Shown here: piece after piece, positions 1 to 8,402 of the stretch
Layout: each line of letters opens with the position of its first letter
How positions within the stretch are numbered: position 1 is the stretch's first letter
Origin: Cohnella lupini
GTDB taxonomy: Bacteria > Bacillota > Bacilli > Paenibacillales > Paenibacillaceae
Direction: 5' to 3'
Length of the DNA: 64,000 bases
Assembly: GCF_003386205.1 (NCBI RefSeq)
Contig: NZ_QRDY01000006.1
Coordinates: 1 to 64,000 of the forward strand
Notes under the pieces: generated by a model
What the model was told of the DNA's origin: nothing
The model's database searches: none
The model's input: the letters and a program-made list of their open reading frames with translations, nothing else
Translations under genes and position numbers: made by a program

Positions 1-318
1 TCACCCTCTCAGGTCGGCTACGCATCGTCGCCTTGGTGAGCCATTACCCCACCAACTAGCTAATGCGCCGCAGGCCCATCCACAAGCCACAGCTTACACC
101 GTGTTTCCCAAGCTCGCCATGCGGCAAACTTGTGCATCCGGTCTTAGCATTCGTTTCCGAATGTTATCCCGATCTTGTGGGCAGGTTGCCTACGTGTTAC
201 TCACCCGTCCGCCACTAACCAAAGCTAGAAGCTAACTTCTATGTAAAGTCCGTTCGACTTGCATGTATTAGGCACGCCGCCAGCGTTCGTCCTGAGCCAG
301 GATCAAACTCTCCATAAT
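1..318 (-). rRNA. 16S ribosomal RNA, 5' part (partial at window edge)
   Basis: Read on the minus strand, this begins with the conserved 5' segment GAGAGTTTGATCCTGGCTCA (about 293-312), followed by the usual GAACGCTGGCGGCGTGCC and the CATGCAAGTCGAACGG segment before variable region V1. The gene runs off the left edge, so only about the first 318 nt, with V1 and V2, are present. The exact mature 5' end is estimated. The V1-V2 sequence should be enough to identify the genus. Confidence 0.97.
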
Positions 319-556
319 AGAGCGCCGTCGACAAATCGACTTTGCTTATAATAGAGCCTTTTGAGGCTCAATCTGTAGTGCTGGTTTGCCTTCCGCAGAC
401 TCGAAAGTCCGCCTCAGACGTTTGTTGTTTCTTACGCTCAATGTTCAGTTTTCAAAGAACAATTCGTGTTTCGTTTGTGTTTCCCGCTCGCCTCGTCGTC
501 CGAAGCAAGAAACCTATCATACCCCGAATTATACCTAAGCGCAACAAGTAAAATAT
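319..556 (-). promoter_or_regulatory. rRNA operon leader with boxA-like element and candidate promoter
   Basis: This stretch carries no credible gene. On the minus strand it contains TTCTTTGAAAACTGAACA (about 443-460), the boxA-type antitermination segment typical of Firmicutes rRNA leaders, roughly 125 nt before the 16S 5' end. Upstream are two -10-like hexamers, TATAAT (528-533) and TATGAT (516-521). The second has an imperfect -35 (TTGCGC, 539-544) at a 17-bp spacing. The boxA call is good; which hexamer is used is uncertain. Confidence 0.6.
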
Positions 557-584
557 TCCAGTCGCCGAAAATCGACAAGCATGC

Positions 585-637
585 AAAACGCCTTCGCGAG
601 CCTCCCGACAAACCACTCGGAGACGCGAAGACGTTTT
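585..637 (-). terminator. Rho-independent terminator after the thioredoxin gene
   Basis: On the minus strand, arms starting AAAACGTCTTCGCG and ending CGCGAAGGCGTTTT form a long imperfect hairpin beginning four bases past the thioredoxin stop codon. It separates that gene from the rRNA promoter region. Confidence 0.7.
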
Positions 638-640
638 ACA

Positions 641-952
641 TCATAAATACTTAGATAACAGATTCTCGTAAGCGGATTTCGGCCGCAGACCGATCAGCTT
701 CTCTACCGGTTCCCCGTTATGAAACACGAGCACGGTAGGCATCGACATGATGCCATATTCCGAAGCGACGTGAGGCGATTCGTCGCAATCGACCTCGAGT
801 ACAGTAATCTTCTCGCCGTAGTCTCCGCCAAGCTCGTCCAAGATGGGCTTAAGCACCTTGCACGGAGGGCACCACGTTGCGCCGAAATCGACCAATGTCA
901 CTCCTTGCTGCCTAACGTTATTGCGAAAGGTCACGTCGTTCACCGCGAGCAT
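641..952 (-). CDS. Thioredoxin family protein
   Basis: A cytosolic thiol-disulfide oxidoreductase of 103 residues, the normal thioredoxin length. It carries the active site WCPPCK (Trp27, Cys28, Cys31). The usual thioredoxin motif is WCGPC, so the Pro-Pro dipeptide is a variant that probably changes redox potential. The conserved cis-proline is in MSMPTV. The start is the ATG at 952, with AAGGAG 11 nt upstream; a GTG at 964 lies too close to that site. It follows a MerR-family gene by 28 bp and is almost certainly transcribed with it, so it is probably induced by whatever the MerR protein senses. A hairpin terminator follows immediately. Family is certain; the specific partner is unknown. Confidence 0.95.
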   Translation of the reverse strand: MLAVNDVTFRNNVRQQGVTLVDFGATWCPPCKVLKPILDELGGDYGEKITVLEVDCDESPHVASEYGIMSMPTVLVFHNGEPVEKLIGLRPKSAYENLLSKYL

Positions 953-980
953 AATTCGAACCACTCCTTCTGTAAATAGA

Positions 981-1331
981 TTACCGTTCCTCCTGTATCG
1001 ACCGGATGCGATCCTGCAAGTTCGTCTTAATCTGGCTAAGCAACAGAAGCTGTCCGTCTATTTCCTTCAGTTTTTGCTCGAATATCGGGAGAACTTCTTC
1101 GCAGAAGGCCTCCTTGTTCTTAAGCACGCAAGTCAGGAAACTGGCGATTTGCTCCGTCGTCAAGCCTAACGATAGATAGAATTGGATCGTCCGAACTTGC
1201 TCTTCGGCAAGAGGAGAAAATTCCCGATACCCGTTGTCCATCCGAACGGAGGTCAGCAATCCCTGTTCTTCGTAATAGCGTAGCGAGCGGATACTGACTC
1301 CCGTCATACTGGATAACTCTCCGATTTTCAT
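981..1331 (-). CDS. MerR family transcriptional regulator
   Basis: A 116-residue DNA-binding regulator. The N-terminal winged helix shows the MerR signature (KIGELSSMTGVS at 2-13, then RYYEEQGLL), followed by a dimerisation helix. Two cysteines, Cys68 (LTCVL) and Cys77 (AFCEE), sit at the start of that helix. In MerR relatives effectors such as metals, thiol-reactive compounds or oxidants act in this region, so a redox or electrophile signal is a reasonable inference. The ATG at 1331 is preceded by GGGGGGAGG; longer reading frames upstream lack family similarity. Its promoter contains a perfect palindrome with the stretched 19-bp spacer of MerR-controlled promoters, suggesting autoregulation. 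It is the first gene of a two-gene unit with thioredoxin. Confidence 0.92.
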   Translation of the reverse strand: MKIGELSSMTGVSIRSLRYYEEQGLLTSVRMDNGYREFSPLAEEQVRTIQFYLSLGLTTEQIASFLTCVLKNKEAFCEEVLPIFEQKLKEIDGQLLLLSQIKTNLQDRIRSIQEER

Positions 1332-1366
1332 TGGATATCCTCCCCCCGTCGATCGATACAAAACAA

Positions 1367-1397
1367 GTATAAACCCTGACATTAATGTCAGGGTCAA
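1367..1397 (-). promoter_or_regulatory. MerR-type promoter and operator (19-bp spacer)
   Basis: Minus-strand -35 TTGACC (1397-1392) and -10 TTATAC (1372-1367) are separated by exactly 19 bp. A perfect 22-bp palindrome, half-site ACCCTGACATT (1373-1394), fills the spacer. This is the classical architecture of promoters that MerR proteins untwist to activate. It lies only 9 bp past the stop of dgt. Confidence 0.88.
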
Positions 1398-1405
1398 GCG
1401 GAAAT

Positions 1406-2722
1406 CTAATCTCTTTCGTAGATGGAGCCCGAACGGCTCGCGAAAAATTCGGCATACACTTTCTCGGCGTATGCATCCGTCATCCCCGAGATGTAATCGG
1501 CCGCCAGCCTCTCCCAGGTCCACTTTTCCTTCTGTGCTTCGTAGCTCTCCAGCCAATCCGGGGGAATAATGAGCCGGCCGTTCTCGTAATTCTTGAAGCT
1601 TCCCCACAACCGCTCGATCATCACTTCGCTTCTTTTATGAAGCCGCTGAACGCGAAAATCCTTGATCAAGGTCACCCAAGCCAGCTTTTTCAGAATTTCC
1701 ATCGTGCGAAGCAGCTCCAGATTTTGCTTTCCTTCCCGTACCAAGGTTACTTTCTTCCAACCCGCGTCCGAGTCATCGATGATACCGACTTCATTAGCGA
1801 ACTTCCGCACCCAGCGAGCTTTCATCTCGCGCCTCGTCCGCGAAGGCTCGCGATCGCACTCGGCATAGATTTCTTCCCATTGCTGCAAGTAATGAATCAG
1901 AACATGTTTAACCATAGCCGCCTGGTCGACGTTCACCCAGTTCTCTTCGGAATAGCTCGGATCCTCCGTGATTTCGTGAATGACGTGCGCGACAAGCCGA
2001 TCGTCCTCGAAGAATCCGCGATCCATCTGAATTTTTCCAGCGCGTATCCCGTCCTCCAAATCATGCGTGGAGTAGGCGATATCGTCGCAGAGATCCATGA
2101 GCTGGGCTTCCAACGTCGCCGAGTGTCCGGGCATCCCCCAAGCTTTGCGAAGGAAATCGATTCCTTCCCATTCCTTGCTGTACACGCCCTTTAACCGACC
2201 CGGTTCATCGATGCAAAAAGGATACTTGTTGATGGCTAACAGTACCGAAGCCGTTAGATCCAAGCCGCTTCCGCTTCCGGCGCGTTTCTCGAGGAACATC
2301 AGGATACGAAAATTCTGAGCATTCCCCTCGTATTTCAACCCGTGCTCTTCCAATAGAAGACGATTCAGCACTTCTTCGCCTTTATGACCGAACGGGGGAT
2401 GGCCGAGATCGTGGGCGAGCGAAGCGCATTCCACGACTTCGGGATCGATCATCAAGCCGGGGTGCTCCTTGCGCGACAAAGATTCGTATTGCTTCACCAA
2501 CCGGCGCGCGACCTCGCGGGCGATCTGCGACACCTCGAGCGAGTGGGTCAGGCGCGTCCTATAATAATCACCGGAGCCCGCGCCGAACACTTGGGATTTC
2601 CCCTGCAGCCTGCGAAAAGCCGGAGACTGAATGAGCCTGGCGTAATCCTTCTCGTATTCGTCGCGGTCTTCTCCAGAATGGATGTTCTCCGTATCGTACA
2701 GCCTCATCTTCCTCACGTTCAT
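1406..2722 (-). CDS. dgt: HD-domain dGTP triphosphohydrolase-like protein
   Basis: A 438-residue HD-superfamily phosphohydrolase of the dGTPase type, which hydrolyses dNTPs to nucleosides and triphosphate and so helps control nucleotide pools. The metal ligands are visible: His60 in LTHSLEV, His104-Asp105 in AHDLGHPPFGH, and a later Asp in LCDDIAYSTHD. The early segment RDEYEKDYARLIQSPAFRRL is the usual family opening. The ATG at 2722 has AAGAGG 8 nt upstream; an upstream extension overlaps secA2 and does not resemble the family. It lies 23 bp downstream of secA2, so the two are probably co-transcribed, an odd pairing. Substrate preference cannot be told from sequence. Confidence 0.93.
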   Translation of the reverse strand: MNVRKMRLYDTENIHSGEDRDEYEKDYARLIQSPAFRRLQGKSQVFGAGSGDYYRTRLTHSLEVSQIAREVARRLVKQYESLSRKEHPGLMIDPEVVECASLAHDLGHPPFGHKGEEVLNRLLLEEHGLKYEGNAQNFRILMFLEKRAGSGSGLDLTASVLLAINKYPFCIDEPGRLKGVYSKEWEGIDFLRKAWGMPGHSATLEAQLMDLCDDIAYSTHDLEDGIRAGKIQMDRGFFEDDRLVAHVIHEITEDPSYSEENWVNVDQAAMVKHVLIHYLQQWEEIYAECDREPSRTRREMKARWVRKFANEVGIIDDSDAGWKKVTLVREGKQNLELLRTMEILKKLAWVTLIKDFRVQRLHKRSEVMIERLWGSFKNYENGRLIIPPDWLESYEAQKEKWTWERLAADYISGMTDAYAEKVYAEFFASRSGSIYERD

Positions 2723-2745
2723 GCGGCAACCTCTTTTCTGCGAAG

Positions 2746-4977
2746 CTAAATCCCGAAAATATTCGTCTTTTTCTCCATAAACTGATCCTGAATAAGATAA
2801 GTCCACGTTCTGGACGGACCTTTAAGCCCTTCCTTCTCCCAATCGACTTGCTCCTTGGACCCGTTCGTTCCGAGCTTCTTCAATGTTTTCGCCGTTTCCG
2901 ACTCAATTTTCTCCGGCAATTGCTCGAACGCATGGATGATCCGGTTGTGGAATTCGTCTACGGGATTCCGATTCGCCAAGCTTTCCAGATGAATTCCTTC
3001 CCGTATATAGGATACATATGCCAGATGATCCGACCAGGTGCGGTCCATGTGATAAAGTCTGACGTATCTTTCCGTCGAGCTTAGGGAGTCTTTGTTCGTC
3101 AGTACCTCTTCGCGCTTTTCCTGTTGAATACGGCGCTGTTCTTCGACCATATCGGAGTATTTGTTCAACGTTTTACGCATTTCGAAGTTTTGCCCCATCA
3201 CGACGCGCTGGATGTGCTCCATCTTCTTATTGAACACAGAGGCTTCAAGAGGCTCGTCCTGCTTTAAATTCCGATGAGCCGAGGGCAGAGCTTTCTCGAT
3301 GCCGAAACGGTTGATCAGCTCGTCTTCCAAGCATACGTAGAAACGGGAAGATCCCGGATCCCCTTGCCTGCCCGCACGGCCGCGCAATTGATTGTCGATT
3401 CGGGCGCTCTCGTTCATATGCGTGCCTATAACATAGAGTCCCCCGAGCTTAGCGACTTGATCGGCTTGCACCGGGTCGCCGCCTCCCAAGCGAATGTCGA
3501 CTCCGCGTCCGGCCATGTTCGTAGAAACCGTCACCGCGCCGAGTTCCCCCGCTTTCGCAATGACTTCGGCTTCCTTCTCGTCGTTCTTCGCGTTTAAGAC
3601 GTGACAAGTCACGCCGGCTTTGCGCAATTCAACGGCCAACAGATCCGATTCTTCGACGCTGCTCGTTCCGATCAAGATCGGACGATTCGTCGCATGGACT
3701 TGCGCGATTTCTTGAACCAATGCTTTCAGCTTGGCTTCCTTGTGGGTGAAAATACGGCTATCGTGATCGATGCGAATTCGAGGACGGTTAGGCGGAATCT
3801 CGACGACGCTCAAGCCGTAGGTTTCCTCGAACTCTTCCGCGGAATCCTGCGCGGTAGCCGTCATTCCGCTCACTTTCGGATACAGGCTCAAGAGATGTTG
3901 TAACGTGATGGTTCCGAGAATTTTGCCCGAAGACTTGGAAGTCATGCCTTCTTTGGCCTCGACCGCCGCTTGCAACCCGTCCGGCCAATGCCGATTTTCC
4001 GCTACGCGGCCGGTGTACAAATCGATCAGCTCGAGCTTGCCGTCCCGAATCATATAGTCTACGTCCCTCTTCAGTAGGGACTCCGCGTGCAAGGCACAAT
4101 TTAACGACGTTAACAAATGACTATTATGGGACTCGTACAAGTTGCCGCTTCTCAATATTTGCTCGGCTTTCTCCGCGCCGGCTTCCGTTAAGAATACGTT
4201 TCTCTTGTTTTCGTCGAAGTCGTAATCTTCGCCGAGCTTCAGCTCGCGCGCGAGATTAGCCATTCGGCTTCCGTCGCCGCCGGTCGAAGCCACTTCTCCG
4301 GCAATGACGAGCGGAACCCGGGCTTCGTCGATGAGCAGGGAATCCGCTTCGTCCACGATCGCATAATGAAACGGACGATGAACGATGTCGCTCTCTTTCA
4401 TCGCGATCGTATCGCGCAAATAATCGAAGCCGGCTTCTTTGGCCGTCACGTAAGTGATATCCGCGGAATAAGCTTCTTGGCGCTCGGCGGTAGACATGCC
4501 GTCCTTGACGAAACCGACTCTCAGCCCTAGAAAGCGGTAGACGGGACCCATCCATTCGGCATCCCGGCCGGCCAAGTAATCGTTAAACGTGAGCACATGT
4601 ACGCCTTTGCCTTGCAATGCGTTCAAATATGCGGGCATAACCGCGGCCAACGTCTTTCCTTCGCCGGTCTGCATCTCGACCAAATTACCCTCATGCAGCG
4701 CCGTGCCCGCCATGTATTGAACGTCGAAGGGACGCATGCCGAGCACGCGGCTCGCCGCTTCGCCTGCAATGGCATAGGCTTCTACAAGAATATCGTCCAA
4801 GGAAACGCCGCCGCGGACTCTTTCTTTAAGCTTTAACGACTCGGCTTTCAACCGATTATCGTCCCAAGCTTTCAGATCGACGAGTCCGATCTCCGTTAAT
4901 TTATCCATATAGTACTTAAGCTTATGTTGAACGAATCGAGCTTTAACCTTCTGAACAAGCTTGCTAGCGAAATTCAT
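2746..4977 (-). CDS. secA2: SecA2-type accessory preprotein translocase ATPase
   Basis: A DEAD-like translocation motor of 743 residues that uses ATP to push proteins through SecYEG. Walker A is MQTGEGKT (102-109) and Walker B is DEADSLLIDEAR (209-220); the helicase-2 part is seen in GRGVDIRLGGGDP and RGRAGRQGDPG. It is about 90 residues shorter than housekeeping SecA and stops after the helical wing domain, without the C-terminal linker and zinc motif (CxCxSGxxxxxCH) that bind SecB. Divergent core motifs (DEADSLL where SecA1 usually has DEVDSIL) also point to SecA2. ATG 4977 has AGAGAGGA upstream, and a TATAAT lies at 5015-5020. It heads a unit with dgt. The exported substrates are not evident here. 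Confidence 0.88.
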   Translation of the reverse strand: MNFASKLVQKVKARFVQHKLKYYMDKLTEIGLVDLKAWDDNRLKAESLKLKERVRGGVSLDDILVEAYAIAGEAASRVLGMRPFDVQYMAGTALHEGNLVEMQTGEGKTLAAVMPAYLNALQGKGVHVLTFNDYLAGRDAEWMGPVYRFLGLRVGFVKDGMSTAERQEAYSADITYVTAKEAGFDYLRDTIAMKESDIVHRPFHYAIVDEADSLLIDEARVPLVIAGEVASTGGDGSRMANLARELKLGEDYDFDENKRNVFLTEAGAEKAEQILRSGNLYESHNSHLLTSLNCALHAESLLKRDVDYMIRDGKLELIDLYTGRVAENRHWPDGLQAAVEAKEGMTSKSSGKILGTITLQHLLSLYPKVSGMTATAQDSAEEFEETYGLSVVEIPPNRPRIRIDHDSRIFTHKEAKLKALVQEIAQVHATNRPILIGTSSVEESDLLAVELRKAGVTCHVLNAKNDEKEAEVIAKAGELGAVTVSTNMAGRGVDIRLGGGDPVQADQVAKLGGLYVIGTHMNESARIDNQLRGRAGRQGDPGSSRFYVCLEDELINRFGIEKALPSAHRNLKQDEPLEASVFNKKMEHIQRVVMGQNFEMRKTLNKYSDMVEEQRRIQQEKREEVLTNKDSLSSTERYVRLYHMDRTWSDHLAYVSYIREGIHLESLANRNPVDEFHNRIIHAFEQLPEKIESETAKTLKKLGTNGSKEQVDWEKEGLKGPSRTWTYLIQDQFMEKKTNIFGI

Positions 4978-5024
4978 CGGTAAAATCCTCTCTTTAAAAA
5001 TCCATAATGATTCTATTATAGGGA

Positions 5025-6875
5025 TTACGAACGAGAAATCATAGTTGTTTCATCCTCTGGCACGTTGAAGGATGCGGCCTCGTTTTCCAGCCAAATGTTT
5101 TTGAAGTCCATCCAGCCGAGTTGATTCAATCCGACTCCCTTGACGGTTTCATGGACGTAAGCGTTTTGCTTGCGATGAGTGAGGAACAAGACGTGAGACT
5201 GTTCGCGAAGCCGCTCCTCGATTCCGTTCAAGAGCGTACGCCGTCGTTGCGCGCTGTCGCTGGCAAGCGTCGAGCTTACTTGCTCCATAGCCCATTCGCG
5301 GACTTCCGGATGCAGATGCTCCCTCAGAAAATTACCTGCCTGCTCGTAATTCTCGATCTCGCACACCTCTTCCACCGCGAACACTACGCAGAACAGGATC
5401 CCGTCAATTTCGCTTAACAAATCCGGAGCCCGAACGGATAAAGTCGTCTCCCGGCGAATCCGAATGTTGATCCCGAACTCCGAACAACGCTTTTGGATCC
5501 AGTCGGCGTCCGCTAGAAGGCTGCCCTTCGAGCAGATAACGATTTCTTCGCCCGCATAACCGGATTCGCGAAGAAGTCGACGGGCTTCTTCGATATCCAT
5601 CTCCTCTTCCAGGAACGGGGTTTGTTTGGTTGGACGGAATCCCCGAGAAGGGTAAATCCTGTCTTCGCCTAGTTCGCGGATCATCTTCTGGCGATTGATT
5701 AACAACTCCATCGCCTTGCGAACGCCGTATTTCTGATGCGCGCCTTCTTTGCCCATATTCCAGGTGATCAGCGAAGTGCCGTGGCTCAAAGCTTCGTGGG
5801 TATTCCAGGTTTCGACCTTATTAAGACCGATAAGCTCTTCATCACGGATCATTTGTTGCCACGGCGCGTCTTCCCCTAGTTGGGCGGTCTCTGCCGGCAT
5901 AAAAGCAATCACGATGCGATCCAGATGCGCGCGCCCTTGAAAATAATCGGGGTTCGCCACTAAGTCGCAACAATCCGCCGTCCAATTCGAGATTCGAAAA
6001 GGCCCCGTCCCCGCGGGTTGGCGCCAGTAAGCCGTTTCGTCCGCGGCGATCAAGTCGTGGGGAACGATGGACATTCCCGCCGAGCTCGCAAAACGAAGAA
6101 AAATATAGTTCGGTTCGTTCAAGAGGATGCGAACGGTACGGGCACTGATGCACTGAACCTCCTTAAGCGACCTGACGAGCCAGCTATGGGCTTTGTCTCC
6201 CCGCATTCTCTCCAGCGTGAACCGAACGTCCTCGGATTGCAATTCTCTTCCGTTCGGGAACCGGATTCCCTTGCGAAGATGGAAGGTCCATATCGTCGCG
6301 CTGGCATTCGATTCCCAGGAATGCGCCAGACTAGGAACGATTTCGCAAGTACGAGGATCGTATTCCACGAGACGATCGAACACTTGTCTGATCATGTGCG
6401 CATCGAACGCGCAATACACTTGCGATGGATCCATCGTTATGATCGGAACGTAGACGGGGAATCTCAACGTATCGGCAGATTCGACTCCGCTCGTCGCTTC
6501 GGCTTGGTAACCGAAATGGTCGTTCAGCCAATGAGCGAATCGATCCGTCAACGCCGTCCCGTAACTATTGCGCTGAAGCAGCTCGAATGCTTGTTTGTAA
6601 TCGCCTTTACGCGCCATCTCTTGCGCCCAAACCAATAGAAGCGAATCCTTATCCGCTAAGAAAGTCAGCTTCGATACGTGGCCCCGACCTCTGCCGGAAT
6701 GCCACGAGATTAAGCCTTCTTCCACGAGTTTGTGCGTGATGAGCTTCGCGTTGCGTGTGGAACAGTACCAGGCGAGCGCTAGTTCGTCCGTGGAGACTAC
6801 TATTTCGGAGCCTTTTTCGGCGAGCGGCCCGAATTTGCTTAATAGCATTAAATATTTCTCAGCCGTGGCATTCAT
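5025..6875 (-). CDS. SgrR-like transcriptional regulator with solute-binding domain
   Basis: A 616-residue fusion of an N-terminal winged-helix region (about 1-110, including STRNAKLITHKLVEEGLI) and a long C-terminal domain like oligopeptide/nickel-type periplasmic binding proteins (SBP_bac_5; see the segment around TIWTFHLRKGIRFPNG). Proteins of this layout (SgrR and relatives) are cytoplasmic regulators that sense a small ligand through the binding-protein fold. No signal peptide is present, as expected. ATG 6875 is preceded by AGGAGG. It faces away from the small gene at 7016, sharing a 140-bp intergenic region, so that gene may be a target. Ligand unknown. Confidence 0.85.
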   Translation of the reverse strand: MNATAEKYLMLLSKFGPLAEKGSEIVVSTDELALAWYCSTRNAKLITHKLVEEGLISWHSGRGRGHVSKLTFLADKDSLLLVWAQEMARKGDYKQAFELLQRNSYGTALTDRFAHWLNDHFGYQAEATSGVESADTLRFPVYVPIITMDPSQVYCAFDAHMIRQVFDRLVEYDPRTCEIVPSLAHSWESNASATIWTFHLRKGIRFPNGRELQSEDVRFTLERMRGDKAHSWLVRSLKEVQCISARTVRILLNEPNYIFLRFASSAGMSIVPHDLIAADETAYWRQPAGTGPFRISNWTADCCDLVANPDYFQGRAHLDRIVIAFMPAETAQLGEDAPWQQMIRDEELIGLNKVETWNTHEALSHGTSLITWNMGKEGAHQKYGVRKAMELLINRQKMIRELGEDRIYPSRGFRPTKQTPFLEEEMDIEEARRLLRESGYAGEEIVICSKGSLLADADWIQKRCSEFGINIRIRRETTLSVRAPDLLSEIDGILFCVVFAVEEVCEIENYEQAGNFLREHLHPEVREWAMEQVSSTLASDSAQRRRTLLNGIEERLREQSHVLFLTHRKQNAYVHETVKGVGLNQLGWMDFKNIWLENEAASFNVPEDETTMISRS

Positions 6876-7015
6876 TGCGTCCCTGCCTCCTCGAACATTG
6901 TGATAAGGGGTTTTTGTGTAAAAGGGGAAGTGGAAAAAATAAACTATTCACTTTTTTACCTCTTTTATCTACAGCATAATAAAACTCATAGCAGATGACA
7001 AGGAGGCACGACAAA

Positions 7016-7213
7016 ATGTTAAATCATGATCATGATCTGAAAAATTTATCCAAACAGCGCCAAGCGGAGTGGGAACAGCGCATTACTAATGAAGCGGAGG
7101 TTATCAATCGCCCGTCTTCATCGCGTTGGTATCAACGTCTTATGAGGAAGTCGTCGCAAAAAAAGAAGGGATGCGAGATCCCCTCTATTCTCGAGTCGAT
7201 TTCCCGACCTTAA
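7016..7213 (+). CDS. Small charged protein of unknown function (65 aa)
   Basis: A 65-codon gene with a very good ribosome binding site, AAGGAGG at 7000-7006, nine bases before the ATG. The product begins MLNHDHDLKNLSKQRQAEWE and has a basic middle (RLMRKSSQKKKG). It has no membrane segment and matches no family I know. It is transcribed divergently from the SgrR-like regulator and converges with the lipoprotein gene at 7267. The strong Shine-Dalgarno sequence and divergent position support a real gene. No function can be assigned. Confidence 0.6.
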   Translation: MLNHDHDLKNLSKQRQAEWEQRITNEAEVINRPSSSRWYQRLMRKSSQKKKGCEIPSILESISRP

Positions 7214-7266
7214 TGGCGGCAACTCCCACACTCGGCTTATACCCGATACCCTCCGCTCACCCATTT

Positions 7267-8223
7267 TCAATCCGCGCTATTTTTACCCTGAAAATGCTCC
7301 AGGACGCGTCCTTCGATCGCATCCTTAAATTTCATTAGCTCTTCATAGAAGGGGTCGTCATTGGAGTTATCGGCTTTGGGAATATCCTTGGCCGCACGAA
7401 GGACGAACTCTACGTATTCTTTCGTCAATTCCCCCGTATAAGTATCCGGAAATGAAGCTATCAATGCGTTGTAAGACGCCTGAATCTTGGGTTCCAGCTC
7501 TCTTTCCGGATTATACATGTTGCTATTGCTCGCACCCATAAAAAAGCTCGATATAACGCTTAAGTATTCACCCTTTACACGGTCGTATCTCGGGGACATT
7601 GGATATTCATTTAAATACTCCTCGATATTCAAAGCGCGTTTCCCCAGTTGCTCCCAGGGTATAATAATGCTTCCATCGCCGCGTGCGGGATTGTCAGATT
7701 CGATAGCCATCAACTCCAAATACTCTCCCATGGCAGGTGTTAAATAAGCTTTATATTCCACCAACGCTCGGTAATCCAACATCGGAACGATGACGCCCTC
7801 TCCTGCTACGAACTTATACTTACCCGCGATCGCATCCGTTACAGCCTTCTTAACGCCTTCATCCGCAAAGCCGGAAATGGATTCGAGCGACACCGGATTG
7901 CGCAACGTACCGAACGTATTCGCCTCGTTCGCTTCCGATAAAGCTTCTTCCACCTCCTCTCTATTCGCGCGACAATAGTCTTCAAGCTCCATTAGTATCC
8001 TATCCAATTGATCAGGCGAGAGGATTGGCAGATTACTTTCGAATATAGCTACGGCTTCCTTAGCGGATGCAGCGGCCTGTATCGCGGCCGGCAGGGTTTC
8101 CATATAATCTTCGGTAACGGCAGAAGTCTCCTTTTGTACCGATGGTTCATCCCTTGTTTTCGCCTCTGGCGAGCATCCTGTTGCTATAAGAAAGGCAATG
8201 AAAAGTATAATCATCTTCCTCAT
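7267..8223 (-). CDS. Putative lipoprotein of unknown function
   Basis: A 318-residue secreted lipoprotein. The N-terminus MRKMIILFIAFLIATGC is a signal peptide ending in a lipobox with the lipidated Cys17. The mature part is acidic and alpha-helical in appearance, with no catalytic motif I recognise. It shows no transporter neighbours, so it is probably not a binding protein. The ATG at 8223 has AGGTG upstream. It seems to be a single-gene unit. Confidence 0.8.
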   Translation of the reverse strand: MRKMIILFIAFLIATGCSPEAKTRDEPSVQKETSAVTEDYMETLPAAIQAAASAKEAVAIFESNLPILSPDQLDRILMELEDYCRANREEVEEALSEANEANTFGTLRNPVSLESISGFADEGVKKAVTDAIAGKYKFVAGEGVIVPMLDYRALVEYKAYLTPAMGEYLELMAIESDNPARGDGSIIIPWEQLGKRALNIEEYLNEYPMSPRYDRVKGEYLSVISSFFMGASNSNMYNPERELEPKIQASYNALIASFPDTYTGELTKEYVEFVLRAAKDIPKADNSNDDPFYEELMKFKDAIEGRVLEHFQGKNSAD

Positions 8224-8339
8224 TTAGCACCTCGCTGCTTGCGTTTTATTTTCCTATATGATTATTAGATTCACTTAAGTATAGCTTTCATTCACGTTGA
8301 ATTGGAATAAAATAGGACAATACGTGCACGCCGAAGACG

Positions 8340-8380
8340 AAAAAAGCCTAGCAACGGATTAACTCCATTACTAAGCTTTC
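8340..8380 (-). terminator. Terminator after the lut operon
   Basis: Minus-strand hairpin with arms AAAGCTTAGTAATGGA and TCCGTTGCTAGGCTTT followed by a T run (complement of 8340-8345). It lies downstream of the FadR-type regulator, the last gene of the lut operon. Confidence 0.75.
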
Positions 8381-8402
8381 ATACGCTGATTTCTTCTACT
8401 TC

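Noticed and set aside
347..352. Plus-strand TATAAT in the rRNA leader
   Set aside because: No -35 at a suitable distance and no gene downstream. The sequence ATAATAGAGC is repeated near the 16S 5' end and more likely belongs to rRNA processing.
342..654. Short plus-strand frames in the rRNA leader
   Set aside because: They lie over the boxA and promoter region of the rRNA operon and over the thioredoxin terminator, without ribosome binding sites.
2746..4977. Housekeeping SecA
   Set aside because: Too short, no C-terminal zinc motif, and core motifs diverge, all pointing to SecA2.
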